Below are positions 47,501-58,805 of a stretch of DNA of 64,000 nucleotides, piece after piece. Where the stretch lies: the NCBI GenBank assembly GCA_023055425.1, contig JALGPY010000012.1:16689922-16753921 (forward strand), read 5' to 3'. Position numbers and translations under genes: made by a program. The stretch comes from Linanthus parryae. Taxonomy: Eukaryota; Streptophyta; Magnoliopsida; Ericales; Polemoniaceae. The stretch's first letter is position 1, and the number at the start of each line of letters is the position of its first letter. The notes beneath the pieces were generated by a model. It made no database searches, was not told the origin of the DNA, and saw nothing but the letters and a program-made list of their open reading frames with translations.

Positions 47501-50500
47501 ATCACATCATTAATCATGTCTACCGAACATGAAGTGGTACCTGAAAAAGCTCAGCACAGCCATAATATGCTAAAGCATCTCTTGTCATTCCTGGATCATA
47601 TGCTATAAATGGCCTTCGTGGAGCTCTTAATCTGTACAAATATTAAAAATTAGAAGAGAAATTTGATTGATAGAACAACTCTTTTAAGGGAGGAGGATTA
47701 TACCTATTTAACACTTTGGTTGCAAGTTCTTCGACCTCCTGTCTGAACCTCAAGGCATGAAAAGAAACCCGACATCTCAACCTTTGGTACTCTTCAAGAT
47801 CAGGGGGGAGATTAGCCTAACAGAAACCCAGCAGGAACACGATTAGCTTCATAAAAACAAAACAATAATTCTGGACTGTGTCAGGAATGGAAATTGTCAA
47901 CAATTATATTAACTTGATGAAGGCATAGGCGTCGAATTGCACATTTACATCTCAACAGTCTTTGTTATTTACTGTTGAGATTGTCCCACACAGGGATTTT
48001 TAGAGTCTTGTGCTCAGTTGATAAGATCCTGGGATACTCCCCTCACTGCCAATTGGTTGAGATGGAACCCCATGGATTCTAATATTTTAAACATTTAATT
48101 CTTTGAATTTCACCTTTCCCTTTTTTACGTAAGCTGAAGTATAAACCTATAAGCTTGCAGGCTCGTAGAGGCCACATCGAGATAGTTAAGATGAATTGAT
48201 ATTTTCATTTTCAAGATTCGCATATCCTCTAATATTCTTCCTTGTACTGCGAGGATACAGTACATCTTTTTATACTAGATTAAACATGAACATCAATAAA
48301 AATACGATTGAAAGCGTCCGGAGTATAATAAATCATTTATGCTTGCTGATGTGACTCATGTGAGTAAACCCTACAGAGTAAGTAGGTACTCAGTTACAAT
48401 CACAGGGTCTAAGAGTAATATAAATCTACCAGCAGGTGTGTACGCAAGAATTCTAGGTTGTGGGGGCACACGTGCCACTAAATATATAATTAACCGTGAC
48501 TTCCACAAATTAAATTTTAATACTTCCCACAAAAGTATTTTGTTTTACTTACTCTTGGCTTCGTATACTCCCCTGTTTTAACTGAGTGCTGCTTCGATCA
48601 TGTGTTTTGAATTCTGTCGTGAGGGTGAGAATACTAAATGTTTAGCAATGTAAAAGGGTTTTAAATAAGGAAATGGCTACGTGTCACCTCTTTTTCTTCA
48701 CCTTTTATGTCATTGCCAATACGGAGTACTCAAATTGGTGGGGTGGATTTTTAGAAATAATTAAAAATAATAAGTACAATCAATTACGTCATGGCATGTA
48801 ATGGGGTGGACTAGAATTGTGAAGAGTGAAATAAAGTGACTCTCTATATAATGGGTTACTATGTAATGTTTGAAACTAGTAAGTCTCCTGAATCAAGGGC
48901 TTATGTGAATGTGTATTATCTCAATTGGGTTCCTCTACAAATATTTCGAACATATCCTGAAATTATTAAGCAATAGTAGTATAAATATTTTTTGGGGTGA
49001 GGGCCTGGGCCTCATGGGTTTCAAGGTGTGTCCACCCCTATCTAAAAGACAGGGATCTGAGACCCTGTGGAGTAAAATAACCCCATAGTTGTGTTCCGAA
49101 GAGGTTTTTATGCACTGTGATATTATTTTAGCTAATATAATTACAACAGTGCATACCTGGGACTCTTACCCAAATATAAAAAGCACCCACTTGGACGACA
49201 GGGATACTACACCGAGTTAATAGCGATAAATTGTTAGCCAGCAATATATACACTTTTCACATTTGTTAAGCCAGCTATGCCCTTTGCTTTTTAGTTTTTG
49301 CTCTCCTAAAGTCCACACCGGCCATAATTTTATCAAGATCCAGATTCCACTTTACTACGCAGTGCAAGAATCACAAAAAAGACCCTTCGGCTCTAAGAAG
49401 ATACTAAGTTTATGACGTGTATAAGCTGTTTGGCCAGCTAGTCAAGCCACGAGTAAACGCACTCAATACCTGGTTTTATTCAAACTTAGACTGCTCTACT
49501 TTCTATGTTTAGCGGGTTATAAAGTGATTTCCCTTCACTGAAACTCACTTCCCAACAAGATGGAGGACTGCAATTGGGCTACACTTGTTGAGTTTATAAA
49601 GTGTATAAAGTGATTTCCCTTCACTGAAACTCACTTCCCAACAAGAGGAGGACAGCAATTGCGCCACACTTCTTGAGTAATTTTCCATTGTCGATGCCAA
49701 TATCCTAAGAAGAGTATGGTTGTTCAAACCTTATTGTAGAATATAATTCTTCAAATACTGCAAATCAAGAAACTTGATCTTTGTAAAAACCGTGAAGCCT
49801 TGAATCTCAAAATCTTGCGAAAAATACTGGCAATCATGCAAATATCATGTGCAACAAGAGTGTGTGACCATGGTTCAAAAGATTATCAAGTATGTTGCAA
49901 CATTCACGCAAACACATTCTGGTTCCAATAACAGGGAGCTGCTAATATAAACAGAAGAAAAACAAGAAGAAGTTACCTGCAGGCATCCACCATCAGAAAT
50001 TACTAACTCAACCACCGAGTGCCGGTTCAGAACAGGAAGAACATTGCGGATGTAGAACTGGGGAGATGCTGAGTGAGGCACTTTAAACATAGGAATTGCT
50101 TTCTTTCTCCTTGCTCCTTTGAGGTTCTTTGGAAGGTTTTTCACGATCTGGATATCTTTTGCTAAAGCGGCAATAAATTGATCCTCGTTATAGAGATAAG
50201 CAAAACTCTTGAACTCAGAACTGAAATAAGAACACACAATCCAACAGTTAATACATAAATTATGAATGATATCATCGAACTTAGTAGTCCTCTAGTTGAG
50301 GACAAGTCAAAGACCAAAACACATGTTTAGAAGGCCACCTGATACCCTTACTGCTCGTGGTTGATTGAATTTCAGGAACGACCAAAGTAGCATTAAGAAG
50401 GCGCGCAACCACAACAACATCACAGATCTGTTAGGGACATAACAAGTTAGTACTAATACAAAAAGGCATATAAGTGGCCGCAATCTAAAATGTACCCTTA

Positions 50501-53500
50501 CCGAGTTCCTGATCTCATGGAAACCTCCTCTTATTCTTACAAAGATGAAGCCATTTGTTTTCGATAAAGGAGCTGTCAAAAAAATCAAGTCAGAAAAAAC
50601 ACAGATTTTAACTTTCCTCAATACATAGGAAACAAATATTGCTCTAAATACTCCTTGTCACGCGTGAAACAACTTAAGTACTAGCCTGGGATGATTTATT
50701 TTCAGTTGTTGTCTTGTTGATCATAACTTAAGATAAAATCAACCAATCCCTCTAAAAAGTAAGGTTGGAATTGTGCCTTGAAGTGAAGAAATCACCAAGA
50801 GCAACAACTAAAGGCCAAGGAGAGCAAAAGGATAACAAGGAAATAAGGCTGCAGCATGTCCGAGAGTTAATGAGGTCGCACGACCTACTGCACAGGTCCC
50901 GCATGACCCGTGACAGGTCGCTGGACCTACTGCATAGGTCCCACAGGAACTGTGACAGGTCCCAGGACCTACTGCACAGGTCCCACAGGCTGGGGTTTTC
51001 CAAGTTGTTTCCTTATTGCTCTAGGTCGGTTTGGGGCGATCCCGGGCACTATAAAAGGACCCTTAGGGTTCTTGTATCAGTATGCAATTGTTTGTAATCG
51101 TTCCTTTTGATAAATAAAGGTCGTTCTTCGCCGTGGGCATAGTTAGCATACTTTGTTCTAGTGAACCACGTTAAATCTTGTGTTCTTGCTTGATTTGTGT
51201 TTCCGTTCATTGTTCGTGAGGTAGGAGCGTTATAACAAGTAGTATTTGCAGTTGCAGAGCTTTTCAAATGTTTAGTAAGTAAAATCAGGAGATGAAGGAT
51301 ATTAATTGATAGATTTCAGAAGGTAAATATATAACGACCCAAAAATAACCACAATAAAGCTCTTTCGAAGGGCATGAATGAACCAACAATGGAGTTCATA
51401 AACTAATTGGAACTTAAGATGTGTTTGTTAGAGGTATTTGTCTTATTTTCTTTGTATGCGGGCAATTTAGTCTGTTTGCTCTTTAGCCTATATAAGGCTC
51501 TTTTTCATTCTTTTTAACATAAGATTTTCTATCACGTACAGTACTCGTTAGTCGTGATGGCTACTGAAGACTCGCTACAGTCCACCAATGTTAGATTGAA
51601 TGGAATGAATTATGCATAGTGGAGTTACGTTATGAGAAATTTCTTTTGAAGGGCAAAACTATGTATGATATTGTTTGTGGTACAAATTTGAAACCCGTGA
51701 ATGACAAGGCAGAAAATTATGCACAATTAAGACCTGGGAGATTAACAACTCAAAAATTATAATTTTGATTAATAATGTTGTAGGTCATTCGCCTGGCATG
51801 CAATTGGCTTTAAGTATGAGTGTATGACACTGCAAAAGATGTATGTGACCATTAAGCTCGGCTTTATACACGATCAAACTTTGCCAAACAGTACCAGTTA
51901 GAATCAGATATTCGTGCTCTCCATCAGAAGGGTACGACGAGTATCCAAGAATTTTACACAGCAATTGTTGATCTCTGGGATCAGTGCCCTAACAGAATCA
52001 GCAAAATTAAAAGGCATGTACAACATATAATACTCATCGTGAAGAACGGCACCTCCTTCAATTCTTGATGGCACTACGAGATGATCTCGAGCAACTTTGC
52101 AGTTCCATACTTGATCGTCATCTATTTCCGTTTGTTGAATTGGTTGTTAGTGAATTGTTGGCTGGGGAGATATGGGCCTCTTTGGAATAGAGGGTTTTGG
52201 GGTTTTGGTTAATCCTACCCCACCTGTGTTTGGATTAAATGGTTGGGTTATTCTCTAAAAAAGTTGGATCTTGGTTATTTGACTTATTCCCAACTCCCAA
52301 AAAAGTTAGGTTTTGGTTATGGTTAACCAAACCCCTCAATCCAAACAGCCCCTATGCCTTAAGAGTGTTGCAGGAAAAGTTGATACTCCTACTTCTGGTC
52401 CATCAGTTTTTGCTGTCTCTTCTAAACAACAATATAAGCCAGTAGAGTAAGGAGAAGGGGCATTGGAAGGCATAGCGCCCTCATAAGCAGCAACAGCAAT
52501 GATATGGTATCCAGTCTCCACAACAGTACTAACCTAGACAGTTCGGTCATTACCAGCCTAGACAGCCCATGCAGTATCCTCAACACCGGCAGCAGAGATA
52601 TGGTAAATAAGTTAGTTTTATGGATTAATTTCAGAAAACTTGCTGGCAACCTAAGTGCTTTCAGAGGAATTATATAAATTGATGTTTCAAACTGCATCTC
52701 AATGAGGTCAAGTGAAGCGAGAAAAATAAATGTTTCAGCTTGAAATACTTGGGACTTTATTGCAACATGGCCACTAACTGAAAATTGTGGTATCCACTGG
52801 AAGGAGGCCTGTATAAGAAAGACAGTCGGAGGAATGAGTTTCCTTCCTTGAGAAACTGCAGAGGATCCACTCTTGCTGTCAAAATATCTCATAGAAGAAA
52901 CATATTACTTTTGACTGATCAGCGAGAAATGGTCCAGAATTGCTTCTTCGTTTCGAATTGTGGGGAAATCTCTTGTCAAATACATATGATTACCGAAAAT
53001 GAAAGGAGCTACACCTTAGTCGGAAGGATGCTTCTTGATGAAAATTTAGGGCAATTTCGCTAAATGACCTTTGCGCTTATTTTTGTGTGTTTGTGGTGAG
53101 AGACTGAGAGTATAGGCTGTTAGGAGCAAGGCTAAAGAGAACTTACCATGCAGATAGATAACTATAGTTTTATCTCATTTCTGGTGCCACCGATGTATGG
53201 TGCCTGTACCTGGTGGTTTAATGGTCCCTATGGAGAGATAGCGCATGCTTCTGCCTGCTATGAAGAAAGGTAGAAAAAAGTAATCGACATGTTTTGCTCT
53301 GTTCTGGTCTCATTTTTTAGTCCTAGGGAGGTTTGCTCATTTGTTCGCTTTCTATGCCATGGTAAGCTTAGTTCATAATTTATAAGCCTATATATATGCA
53401 CCGTCAAGACATGTCAAAACTTACAGTCATCCAGGAGCATCATATACGCAGTAGAAGCCAGTACCCTGAATCAGTAACAGTTCCAAACACCACTACTTCA

Positions 53501-53870
53501 AAAAATTTACACAGCTTGATTTGAACATGAAAGGGTTTACACGCCTTAGGATTCTAATGGGAAACAGGTTGAAACCCTTGTTATCCAGTTTTCCTGTCAT
53601 TTGCCGTTTTTATCTGTTCTAATAAAAGTGACTAATTCATTAAAAAAATTAAAAAATAATCTTATTAAAAAATTGATTTCATCCCGTTTCCATCTTCAAT
53701 ATCCAATGACATTCAAGTATCAAAAATTACACTTCTAAGTCTCTAACCTGCATAATTTTCTCTGGGATTAGCATGTGGATATAATGATTGAAGCTGCCTC
53801 ACCGGCCCCCATAGTCTTCTATATAATGGAGTCTGCATAACAATGAAAACGATGAGAATATATATATATA

Positions 53871-53911
<41 letters not shown>

Positions 53912-54668
53912 TACGCGAAAATTAAGTGCAGACGAGGACTATTTCTTACTGTTCAGTACTAAAACCCAGAAAATATTATTCCATACCAAATGTATTAGCA
54001 CTAGCAGTCTCTAAACTTAGCTAGCAAATGGGTTGTCTGATCTGGAGTCTGGACCTAAAGATCACATGTTTGACAACTGTAACAACTTTGGTTGCTCCAA
54101 ATGCACAAGGTTTCAAGAACAAATTCATCAATTACAGTGCAAGAACTGAGAGCTCATTATGGAAAGAAGCACGAAATCCAGCTAACAAACACCAAACCCC
54201 ATATATCCAGAAATAGTAAAATAAACAATATGAACAATTTACAATGCAAACACAAAACTATGATTCACCACCAGATTAATTCAAGCAGGAAAGAACATAT
54301 GAAATTGAAGTTTCAATGAAAGATTCAGATTCAGTGCTCAAAGGGGGGAAATCAAGTAGAACCCACAGTTAATAATTGAGAGTTGAAATCAAGAAGAGAG
54401 CAAAATAGAATGGGATCTTTGATTGAGTGGTTAGAGGAGAGAGAGAGAGAGAGATTACATTAGTGGGAAGATCTGCATTCTCAAAAACTGGTCTCCAAGA
54501 GAAGATGGTAATTGAAGCTTGGTACTCAGAAATACCCTCCTCCGTGTATCTAGCTAACAAGAAATGAGTGCAGAGAGAGAAAACAGAGAGCACAACCCCA
54601 AACAGCCCAACCCACTTCATCTTCGACCTCAAAAAACCACCTTTCCCTTCTCCTCCTCCTCCTTTCAT
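44550..54668 (-). CDS. O-fucosyltransferase family protein (10 exons, 672 aa predicted)
   Basis: The minus-strand coding exons are 54668-54459, 53832-53748, 50572-50502, 50427-50339, 50220-49977, 47816-47704, 47631-47541, 47450-47322, 45998-45445 and 44982-44550. All introns are GT-AG, phases agree at every join, and the total is 2019 nt. The product is a likely Golgi type II membrane protein with a hydrophobic anchor at about residues 20-39. Family motifs include FIFVRIRGGFHEIRNS, ICDVVVVARLLNATLVVPE, FIAYDPGMTRDALAYYGC, VSGGEVFGGQ, RPLPPPPPRYKYPYNIEGWW and a conserved block around VEADVFIPGFDRDGKGHPNF. It ends in an acidic, glutamate-rich tail. It probably transfers a sugar from a nucleotide sugar, but the acceptor is unknown. 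The start is the first ATG after stops, 48 nt before a second in-frame ATG at the anchor. I saw no lesion. Introns 2 and 5 are enlarged by repeats. Confidence 0.9.
46440..47075 (-). mobile_element. Retroelement 3' fragment in intron 8
   Basis: Minus strand from about 47065 encodes an acidic stretch (GPMTSLEDESVTDGVSMEDD) followed by RSKRVVRPPSYLDDYVQPKVKK and a stop at about 46910. The basic R-PPSYLDDYV ending is typical of retroelement polyprotein tails, such as those following gypsy chromodomains. The sequence downstream to about 46440 is non-coding and could be LTR, with a TATA-like ACCGTATAAAAG at about 46745-46734. Family assignment is tentative. Confidence 0.45.
47960..48085. repeat. 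Dispersed repeat related to 46505-46625
   Basis: Both stretches carry TGTTGAGA...GTCCCACA followed some 50-80 bases later by CTCACTGCC-ATTGGTT or CTCATTGCCTATTGGTT and GAG-TGGA. The shared order of motifs suggests copies of one dispersed repeat, possibly LTR-derived, in two introns of the same gene. The class is not established. Confidence 0.4.
49521..49680. repeat. 86-bp direct tandem duplication in intron 5
   Basis: AAAGTGATTTCCCTTCACTG starts at 49521 and again at 49607. The following sequence (AAACTCACTTCCCAACAAGA, then GGAGGAC-GCAATTG) is also repeated with a few changes. The spacing is 86 bases. Confidence 0.85.
50713..51237 (+). repeat. LTR-like repeat in intron 2 with palindromic AGGTC array
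   Basis: A plus-strand TATA box (CTATAAAAG, about 51049-51057) lies about 180 bases before an end reading GTTATAACA. A related sequence is at 59454-59873. Both share CTTGCAGCA/CTGCAGCA, the palindrome AGGTCGCACGACCT, GTTGTTTCCTTATTGC, AATAAA-type segments, GAACCACGTTAA and GTTATAACA in the same order. The left limit is approximate. No internal region belonging to it was recognised. Confidence 0.6.
50873..50992. repeat. Imperfect tandem array of AGGTC...GACCTACTGCA units
   Basis: Three units of about 35-45 bases each contain a dyad (AGGTCG-CA-CGACCT, AGGTCGCTGGACCT, AGGTCCCAGGACCT) followed by ACTGCA-AGGTCCC. Each unit could fold into a short hairpin. Confidence 0.75.
51421..52620 (+). mobile_element. 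Decayed Copia gag in intron 2, sense opposite to host gene
   Basis: An ATG at about 51559 opens MATEDSLQSTNVRLNGMNYA, followed by a stop where a Tyr-Trp pair is usual in this gag family. Later segments resemble Copia gag: FAKQYQLESDIRALHQKGT, IQEFYTAIVDLWDQCP, LIDRH-type helix, FVELVVSELLAGE, and a degenerate KGHWKA knuckle near 52455. The preceding stretch has CCTATATAAGGCTC (about 51488), an LTR-like promoter. Many stops and frameshifts are present, and no pol was found. Confidence 0.65.
52175..52352. mobile_element. Small MITE-like element inside the intronic gag
   Basis: 178 bp with imperfect terminal inverted repeats: GGCCTCTTTGGAATAGAGGG at the left and GGGGCTGTTTGGATTGAGGG read from the right. 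TATG occurs on both sides (52171-52174 and 52353-52356). The gag similarity stops and resumes at these points. The superfamily is uncertain. Confidence 0.65.
53859..53909. repeat. AT microsatellite followed by 36-A run in intron 1
   Basis: (AT)7 at 53859-53873 passes directly into a run of about 36 A ending at 53909. Such runs can be retroposon tails or polymerase slippage products. No SINE body was recognised upstream. Confidence 0.9.
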
Positions 54669-54900
54669 GCCTACCCACTTCAAAACGCCACTAAATTCAC
54701 CTCTCTAAACTACCAAATTCAAAGATAGCTCACACAAATTTGGCTCTGACAAAACTCAATTTCTTCTAGTAGATTTCTTCCAGTTCTTGACATAAACGGA
54801 CAAAGCTCTGTTGTTTGTTTATCAAATCTCTGAGAGAGAGACCTGTCTTTTATTTTTGGGATATCATATGATGCTTGAGACCAAGGAAGCAAAAGAGGGG
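54669..54900 (-). promoter_or_regulatory. 5' UTR and candidate promoter of the O-fucosyltransferase gene
   Basis: On the minus strand, a CT-rich block (GTCTCTCTCTCAGAG, about 54844-54828) precedes about 160 bases of AT-rich leader before the ATG. An AT-rich CAAAAATAAAAG at about 54859-54848 may act as a weak TATA element. The transcription start is not defined by sequence alone. Confidence 0.35.
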
Positions 54901-55500
54901 ATAGTGAGAGGTCGGAGAAAAGTCAAGGAAGAGAGCTCATGACACGTACGGTCACATGTCTGGTTCAGAGTTGGAGATGCAACACACACAGATGCAAACT
55001 CCGTTACACTACTACTAGTCCAAACTGGGGTTACAATTTTAAGCAATTATATCCTGCTCTGGTAACACAGAGCTAAAACGTTAAGTGATTAATTGAGTTT
55101 TATAAAGGGTTTATTGCATTATACCCTCTATGGTTACGGGTTTGTATGAAAGACCCCCGTCGGGTTCCATATATTACAAAAATACAACAAGTGGTTTCGT
55201 CTGGTGAGATTCCGTCAAAACTAATGGGAAGTCGTCAAAAATTGGGCTTTCGATGTCTATAACACCCTTACTCTTAAATGTGTTACTAACAAGAGAGAAT
55301 GGAAGTGCGAAGAAACAGGATGAAGGATGATGGAGAAGGAAGAACTCAGTCGTTCATTTACCGCACCCGCTCCTCCACAGGACATCCAACCTGAATTTGG
55401 TTCAAGTAGTCAATTTGTAAGGAAGCTTAATTAGAAGATGAAGAAACAGAAAGAGAGGCAACCGTTGCAATTCAAATCGGGAGGGCACAAGGGTCTTTTC
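54901..55500. other. Upstream intergenic sequence
   Basis: No gene is recognised. About 55090-55280 begins with TTTATTGCATTATACCCTCTATGG and has the look of a dispersed non-coding repeat, but I found no boundaries or second copy in the window. Confidence 0.4.
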
Positions 55501-56790
55501 TGTAAGAATAATAAGGATAGCAAATATTATTAGATCGATGATCAAAATGATTACAAAGAAAGCCTAGATATAGGCTAAGAATATCAAATAGATAAACGCA
55601 ATCCTAACAATGAAATATAATCTTAGGAAAATGCTATAGAAGCCGAATGTTTCTCCCGGTGGTGTGTCGAATTTGCCACCTCGGCCTATCTATTAAAGAG
55701 ATAATTTCTCTTTCTCTCTCCACTCTTTCTCTCTCTTCATTGATCGTCTCTGTTCCTCTGTCCTCTCCCTTCACTCTATACTGTTTTCTCCTCACCTCCT
55801 CATCTCTTCCATCTCCAATGTCTTCTCCACAAATCCTTTCACGGAGATGGTTTGCGAATATCTTAAGTGCCAATTAACCATCCATGACCAATTATTTGAT
55901 GTTGGCGTCAAATGAATTAGTCAAATGGAAGTTCATATATGAGATTAACTGATTTAATTGTACTTAAATCGGAAACTCGATCATCTCTCTCACATGCTAT
56001 GAATCTAAAAAGTTTAGATTTGTAGGGTAAAATCAAAAGTAATTATGAATTTGATTTCGTTTGTTCCAAGTTTGATAGAGGCGATGGGAAATCAGAGGAA
56101 GCAGCGATTGGTGAAGTTAACAGAGAAAAGGAGGGGGTATGTTCGGTTGCTCACAACCCCAACGATGGAAGGTATTTCGGCAGTGTGATTGACGCCGAGT
56201 AGCGAGAGGGATCGAAGAATCTGAGATGGTGGATAAGGTCGCTGATTTGCTGGGACGCAGAAGACTAGATAAAAATTACCAATACAACGGTGGTGACAAG
56301 CTGTGGGAAACCAGCGAAATACAGCAATATGGCGGTAAGGATGATTTTGTCGGAGAAGAAGCTGTTAGCGGCAGTGAATAATATAACATGAACGCTGAGA
56401 AGGATGGAACAGAAGGGGAGACAAAATAGCTCAAAATCAAGGTGGTCCAGCGGTTGTTGGTCCGACAGGCAACTTGTAGTGGTGTCGCCCGCCAGAGAAG
56501 CAAACACAGTGTTAGGTCACATGAGAGATTTCGCTCTGATAACATGTAATAATATAAGGATAAAAAATATAATTATAATTGATGATCAAAATGATTACAA
56601 GGAAAGCCTAGATATAGGCTAAGAATATCAAATAGTTAAACTCATTGCTAATAATGAAATATAATCTTATACAATCTTACCATATCTTGAATATCTTCAC
56701 AATCCTCTATCATTTTGCTTCCTTAAGTCGAGGACATAAAGTGATATCACCACCACGAAGGTCATTATGTCGTTCCAGCATTGGGCTCAA
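55501..56790 (-). mobile_element. Small LTR element G (TRIM-like), minus strand
   Basis: Two direct repeats start TGTAAGAATAATAAGG (55501) and TGTAATAATATAAGG (56545). They match through GATGATCAAAATGATTACAA, AAGCCTAGATATAGGCTAAG and AATGAAATATAATCTTA. Beside the right repeat the minus strand reads TGTTATCAGAGC (56544-56533), close to the initiator Met-tRNA site. The internal region (about 55625-56532) has no gag or pol. This fits a short non-autonomous LTR element or a deletion derivative. The outer LTR limits are unclear. Confidence 0.5.
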
Positions 56791-57111
56791 ATAGACCAAT
56801 ACAATTAACCAAACTACTGTAAGCCACGATCCTAACCCTATATATAGGCTAGAATACCTTCTTGTAGCCAAAGAAATACCAAAACCGAGCTCAACAGACA
56901 AGGAAACAACTTTTGGCCGCCTCCATACTTGTATTCGCATGAAGACCTATTGCCTTCACACGAAGAGCTTCGTACGAAGAAATCGGGCCTTCGCACAAAG
57001 ATCCACTGCTACTGCTTTTTTTCTTCGTCTCTTGCTCCTTCGTTTGGTCCATTTCTTCCCATGCTTTGTCTGTGTATTGCATAAGTACTTTGAATCACAA
57101 AAAACATAACA

Positions 57112-57127
57112 AATTTCCACCTTGATT
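57112..57127 (-). other. Element F polypurine tract
   Basis: The minus strand reads ATCAAGGTGGAAATT directly before TGTTATG, the LTR terminus at 57111. This AAGGTGGA-ATT form is common in plant Copia elements of the Tnt1/Tork type. Confidence 0.7.
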
Positions 57128-57537
57128 CAGATACCCTAGAAACCAATCTAAAGCTCTCATCAATTCAGACAACCCATAGAGTGTATTCCCAAAATTGTGG
57201 TTTTGGAATACATCGACTATGCGCCACAGCAAGCACGTCTTTGCATCTCAACAAACGCAGAGACTTGTGTGTCTCTATCAACACACCAACAATTCACCAT
57301 GACATAATGCATCCCCCAACATCATTACGATGACACTTAATCATGAGAAGTGGCTATCAATCAATCCAAGTCATGCCAAATGCTCCGACAACGAACCACA
57401 CCACGACGCAAATCGAAACGCGCCCAATAACGTGCCAACAATAAATGCATGCCCAAAAAATATGCAATCAACCAATCCGCGTGTCACAAAATACACGCCG
57501 ATGCTCTATGCCTTGAACCAAAGCTTGCACATGAGAT

Positions 57538-58309
57538 CTAGATAACAAAGTTGTCCTCGGACTTTGTCACTCCACCTTGAACTGCAACATATCTTGCAGA
57601 TCCTTTGTTCTTGGGAAAATTATGTTTCCAATGACCCTTCTCATGACAAAATGCACAAACGTTCGTTGGTAAGTCGGATCTACCATAGTTCTGATGTCCA
57701 CCCTTAACCTTTCCTCCCTTGACCATGAATGTGCCACCATCATGATCTTCAAACTTTGACGCCTTGTGCCTCAATTCCGTTGTGTGCAACGTCGAACGAA
57801 CTTCCTCTACAGTTATCGTCTCCTTCCAAACAACAAACAATTGGACGAAACCTCAAAAGAATGAGGTAGAGACACCAACAATATCAAATTTGCATCAACA
57901 TCACTCACAGTCTCGCCACTATTGCGCAATTCAAGAAAGATAGTGTTGAGATTGTCTAGGTGATTACCAATATGCGCACCTTCAACCATCCGAAGACCAA
58001 ATAGTCGTTGCTTCAACATCAACTTGTTGGCCACAGATTTCTTTGCGTAGAGATCCTCCAACTTCTTCCATAAGTCATCTGCAGAGGTATGATCTGCGAT
58101 TCCATTAATCATGTCATCCGCGAAGCACAACATGATCGTCGAATGTGCCTTCTCCTCCATCTTCACATTCGATGTGGTCTTGTCAATGTCGGATTTGTTA
58201 GCTAGTGGCAACCACAGATCTTGTTGCTTCAACAAAACACACATTTTATTTGCCACAAGCTAAAGCCACTGTTCCCATCAAAGTGGTCAATATTCATCAT
58301 GTTCGACAT
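57538..58309 (-). pseudogene. Element F gag with damaged zinc knuckle
   Basis: Gag starts at about 58309 (MSNMMNIDHFDGNSGFSLWQ). A frameshift near 58253 leads into MCVLLKQQDLWLPL and the UBN2-type gag core (DDLWKKLEDLYAKKSVANKLMLK, HLDNLNTIFLEL). A second frameshift near 57840 leads to the tail (57538-57840). The knuckle reads CAFCHEKGHWKHNF: the spacing is correct, but the final cysteine is phenylalanine. It resembles Tnt1-type Copia gag. Confidence 0.82.
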
Positions 58310-58340
58310 CACTCCTCACAAACCCGAGATCCAACAATCT

Positions 58341-58355
58341 GACTCTGATACAAAT
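58341..58355 (-). other. Element F primer-binding site, degenerate
   Basis: ATTTGTATCAGAGTC on the minus strand next to the LTR start at 58356. It matches the usual TGGTATCAGAGC except for the first bases and the last positions. Confidence 0.65.
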
Positions 58356-58805
58356 TGTTAGAATACAAATGCGGAAGCACAAGAAGAGTGATGAGACGGA
58401 GAACAAGATGAAGAACAACACAAGAATTTAGGGTTGTTCACTAGCTTTTAGGCTAGCTACATCCACGGCCAAAACAACTCAATTTTATTGATGAGAGACC
58501 AATACAATCAACTAAACTACTGTAAGCCAGGGCCCTCACCCTATATATAGGCTAGAATACGGGCTTGTAGTAAACAAGATACAAAAACCGAGCTCAACGG
58601 ACAAGGAAACAACTATTGGCCGCCTCCAGACTTGTCTTCACACGAAGACCAATTGCCTTCGCATGAAGAGCTTCGTACGAAGCAATCGGGCCTTTGCACT
58701 AAGACCCACTGCTACTGCTTTTTCTCTTCGTTTCTTGCTCATTCGTTTGGTATGTTTCTTCCCATGCTTTTTCCGAGTATTTCATAGGTATTTTGAATCA
58801 CAAAA

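Larger units (their letters stand above)
56793..58805 (-). mobile_element. Copia element F, gag only, flanked by LTR remnants
   Basis: The left LTR remnant 56793-57111 and the right LTR 58356-58805 match over about 300 bases (from AGACCAATACAAT to TTTGAATCACAAAA). The left one lacks its first 150 bases or so. Between them lie a polypurine tract, gag and a primer-binding site, all on the minus strand. Pol is absent between about 57120 and 57535, so most of the element was deleted. The family differs from A-E. Confidence 0.75.

Noticed and set aside
50873..50992. Repeat array resembling a CRISPR
   Set aside because: Three imperfect units without unique spacers, inside an LTR-like repeat of a plant genome.
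53430..53480. Possible extra exon of the O-fucosyltransferase gene in intron 2
   Set aside because: Including it introduces a stop or breaks phase, while exons 2 and 3 join correctly without it.
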